From positions 1-13,237 of the forward strand of contig JAKSPR010000040.1 in the NCBI GenBank assembly GCA_024404655.1: 13,237 nt of DNA. Reading direction: 5' to 3'. Shown piece by piece: positions 13,227 through 13,237 of this stretch. Under the pieces are notes generated by a model. That model was not told the DNA's origin and searched no databases. It saw only the letters and a list, made by a program, of their open reading frames with translations. A program made the position numbers and the translations under genes. The number at the start of each line of letters is the position of its first letter. The first letter of the stretch is position 1. Origin of the DNA: Clostridia bacterium (GTDB lineage Bacteria > Bacillota > Clostridia > Oscillospirales > CAG-272).

Positions 13227-13237
13227 CGGCTATGAGC

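Overview
The window reads as chromosomal DNA of a Gram-positive, Clostridia-type Firmicute, possibly a gut member of the Oscillospirales/Ruminococcaceae. The evidence is a Mini-III RNase gene, a CD3324-type small DNA-binding domain (a family named from Clostridioides difficile), purine-rich Shine-Dalgarno sites and two near-perfect TTGACA/TATAAT promoters, in moderately GC-rich DNA with C-ending codons. The taxon is inference. There is no rRNA, tRNA, CRISPR array, transposase or phage gene in it.

Left block (about 1-3900, minus strand): a polyamine operon transcribed leftward, speA (PLP-dependent arginine decarboxylase) - speE (spermidine synthase) - speB (agmatinase). Together they convert arginine to agmatine, then putrescine, then spermidine; the decarboxylated SAM needed by SpeE must come from an enzyme outside the window. 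The operon has a perfect sigma-A-type promoter at 3870-3899 and an unusually long leader of about 490 nt. That leader contains many hairpins, a candidate 10-codon reading frame with four Arg codons (MREKRCRPRS), and a strong intrinsic terminator 24 nt before the speA start. This looks like transcription attenuation and is the most interesting item here.

Divergent intergenic region (about 3900-4540): an 18-bp unit repeated three times runs into a 120-bp direct repeat present twice (64 bp identical), with strong internal hairpins. A consensus promoter for the next operon follows.

Middle block (4544-10381, plus strand): a MoxR AAA ATPase, a membrane-anchored DUF58 protein and a 1058-residue membrane protein with an extracellular transglutaminase-like domain. 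This is the widespread MoxR-DUF58-transglutaminase arrangement, probably an envelope-associated system whose substrate cannot be read from sequence.

Right block (10547-13017, plus strand): one reading frame that joins a CD3324-type helix-turn-helix domain to an APH/choline-kinase-like domain with a degenerate catalytic loop; then a terminator and promoter; then mrnC (Mini-ribonuclease III) overlapping by 4 bp a small polytopic membrane protein. The window ends in a cluster of hairpins. Every call rests on reading the sequence; no database search was run.
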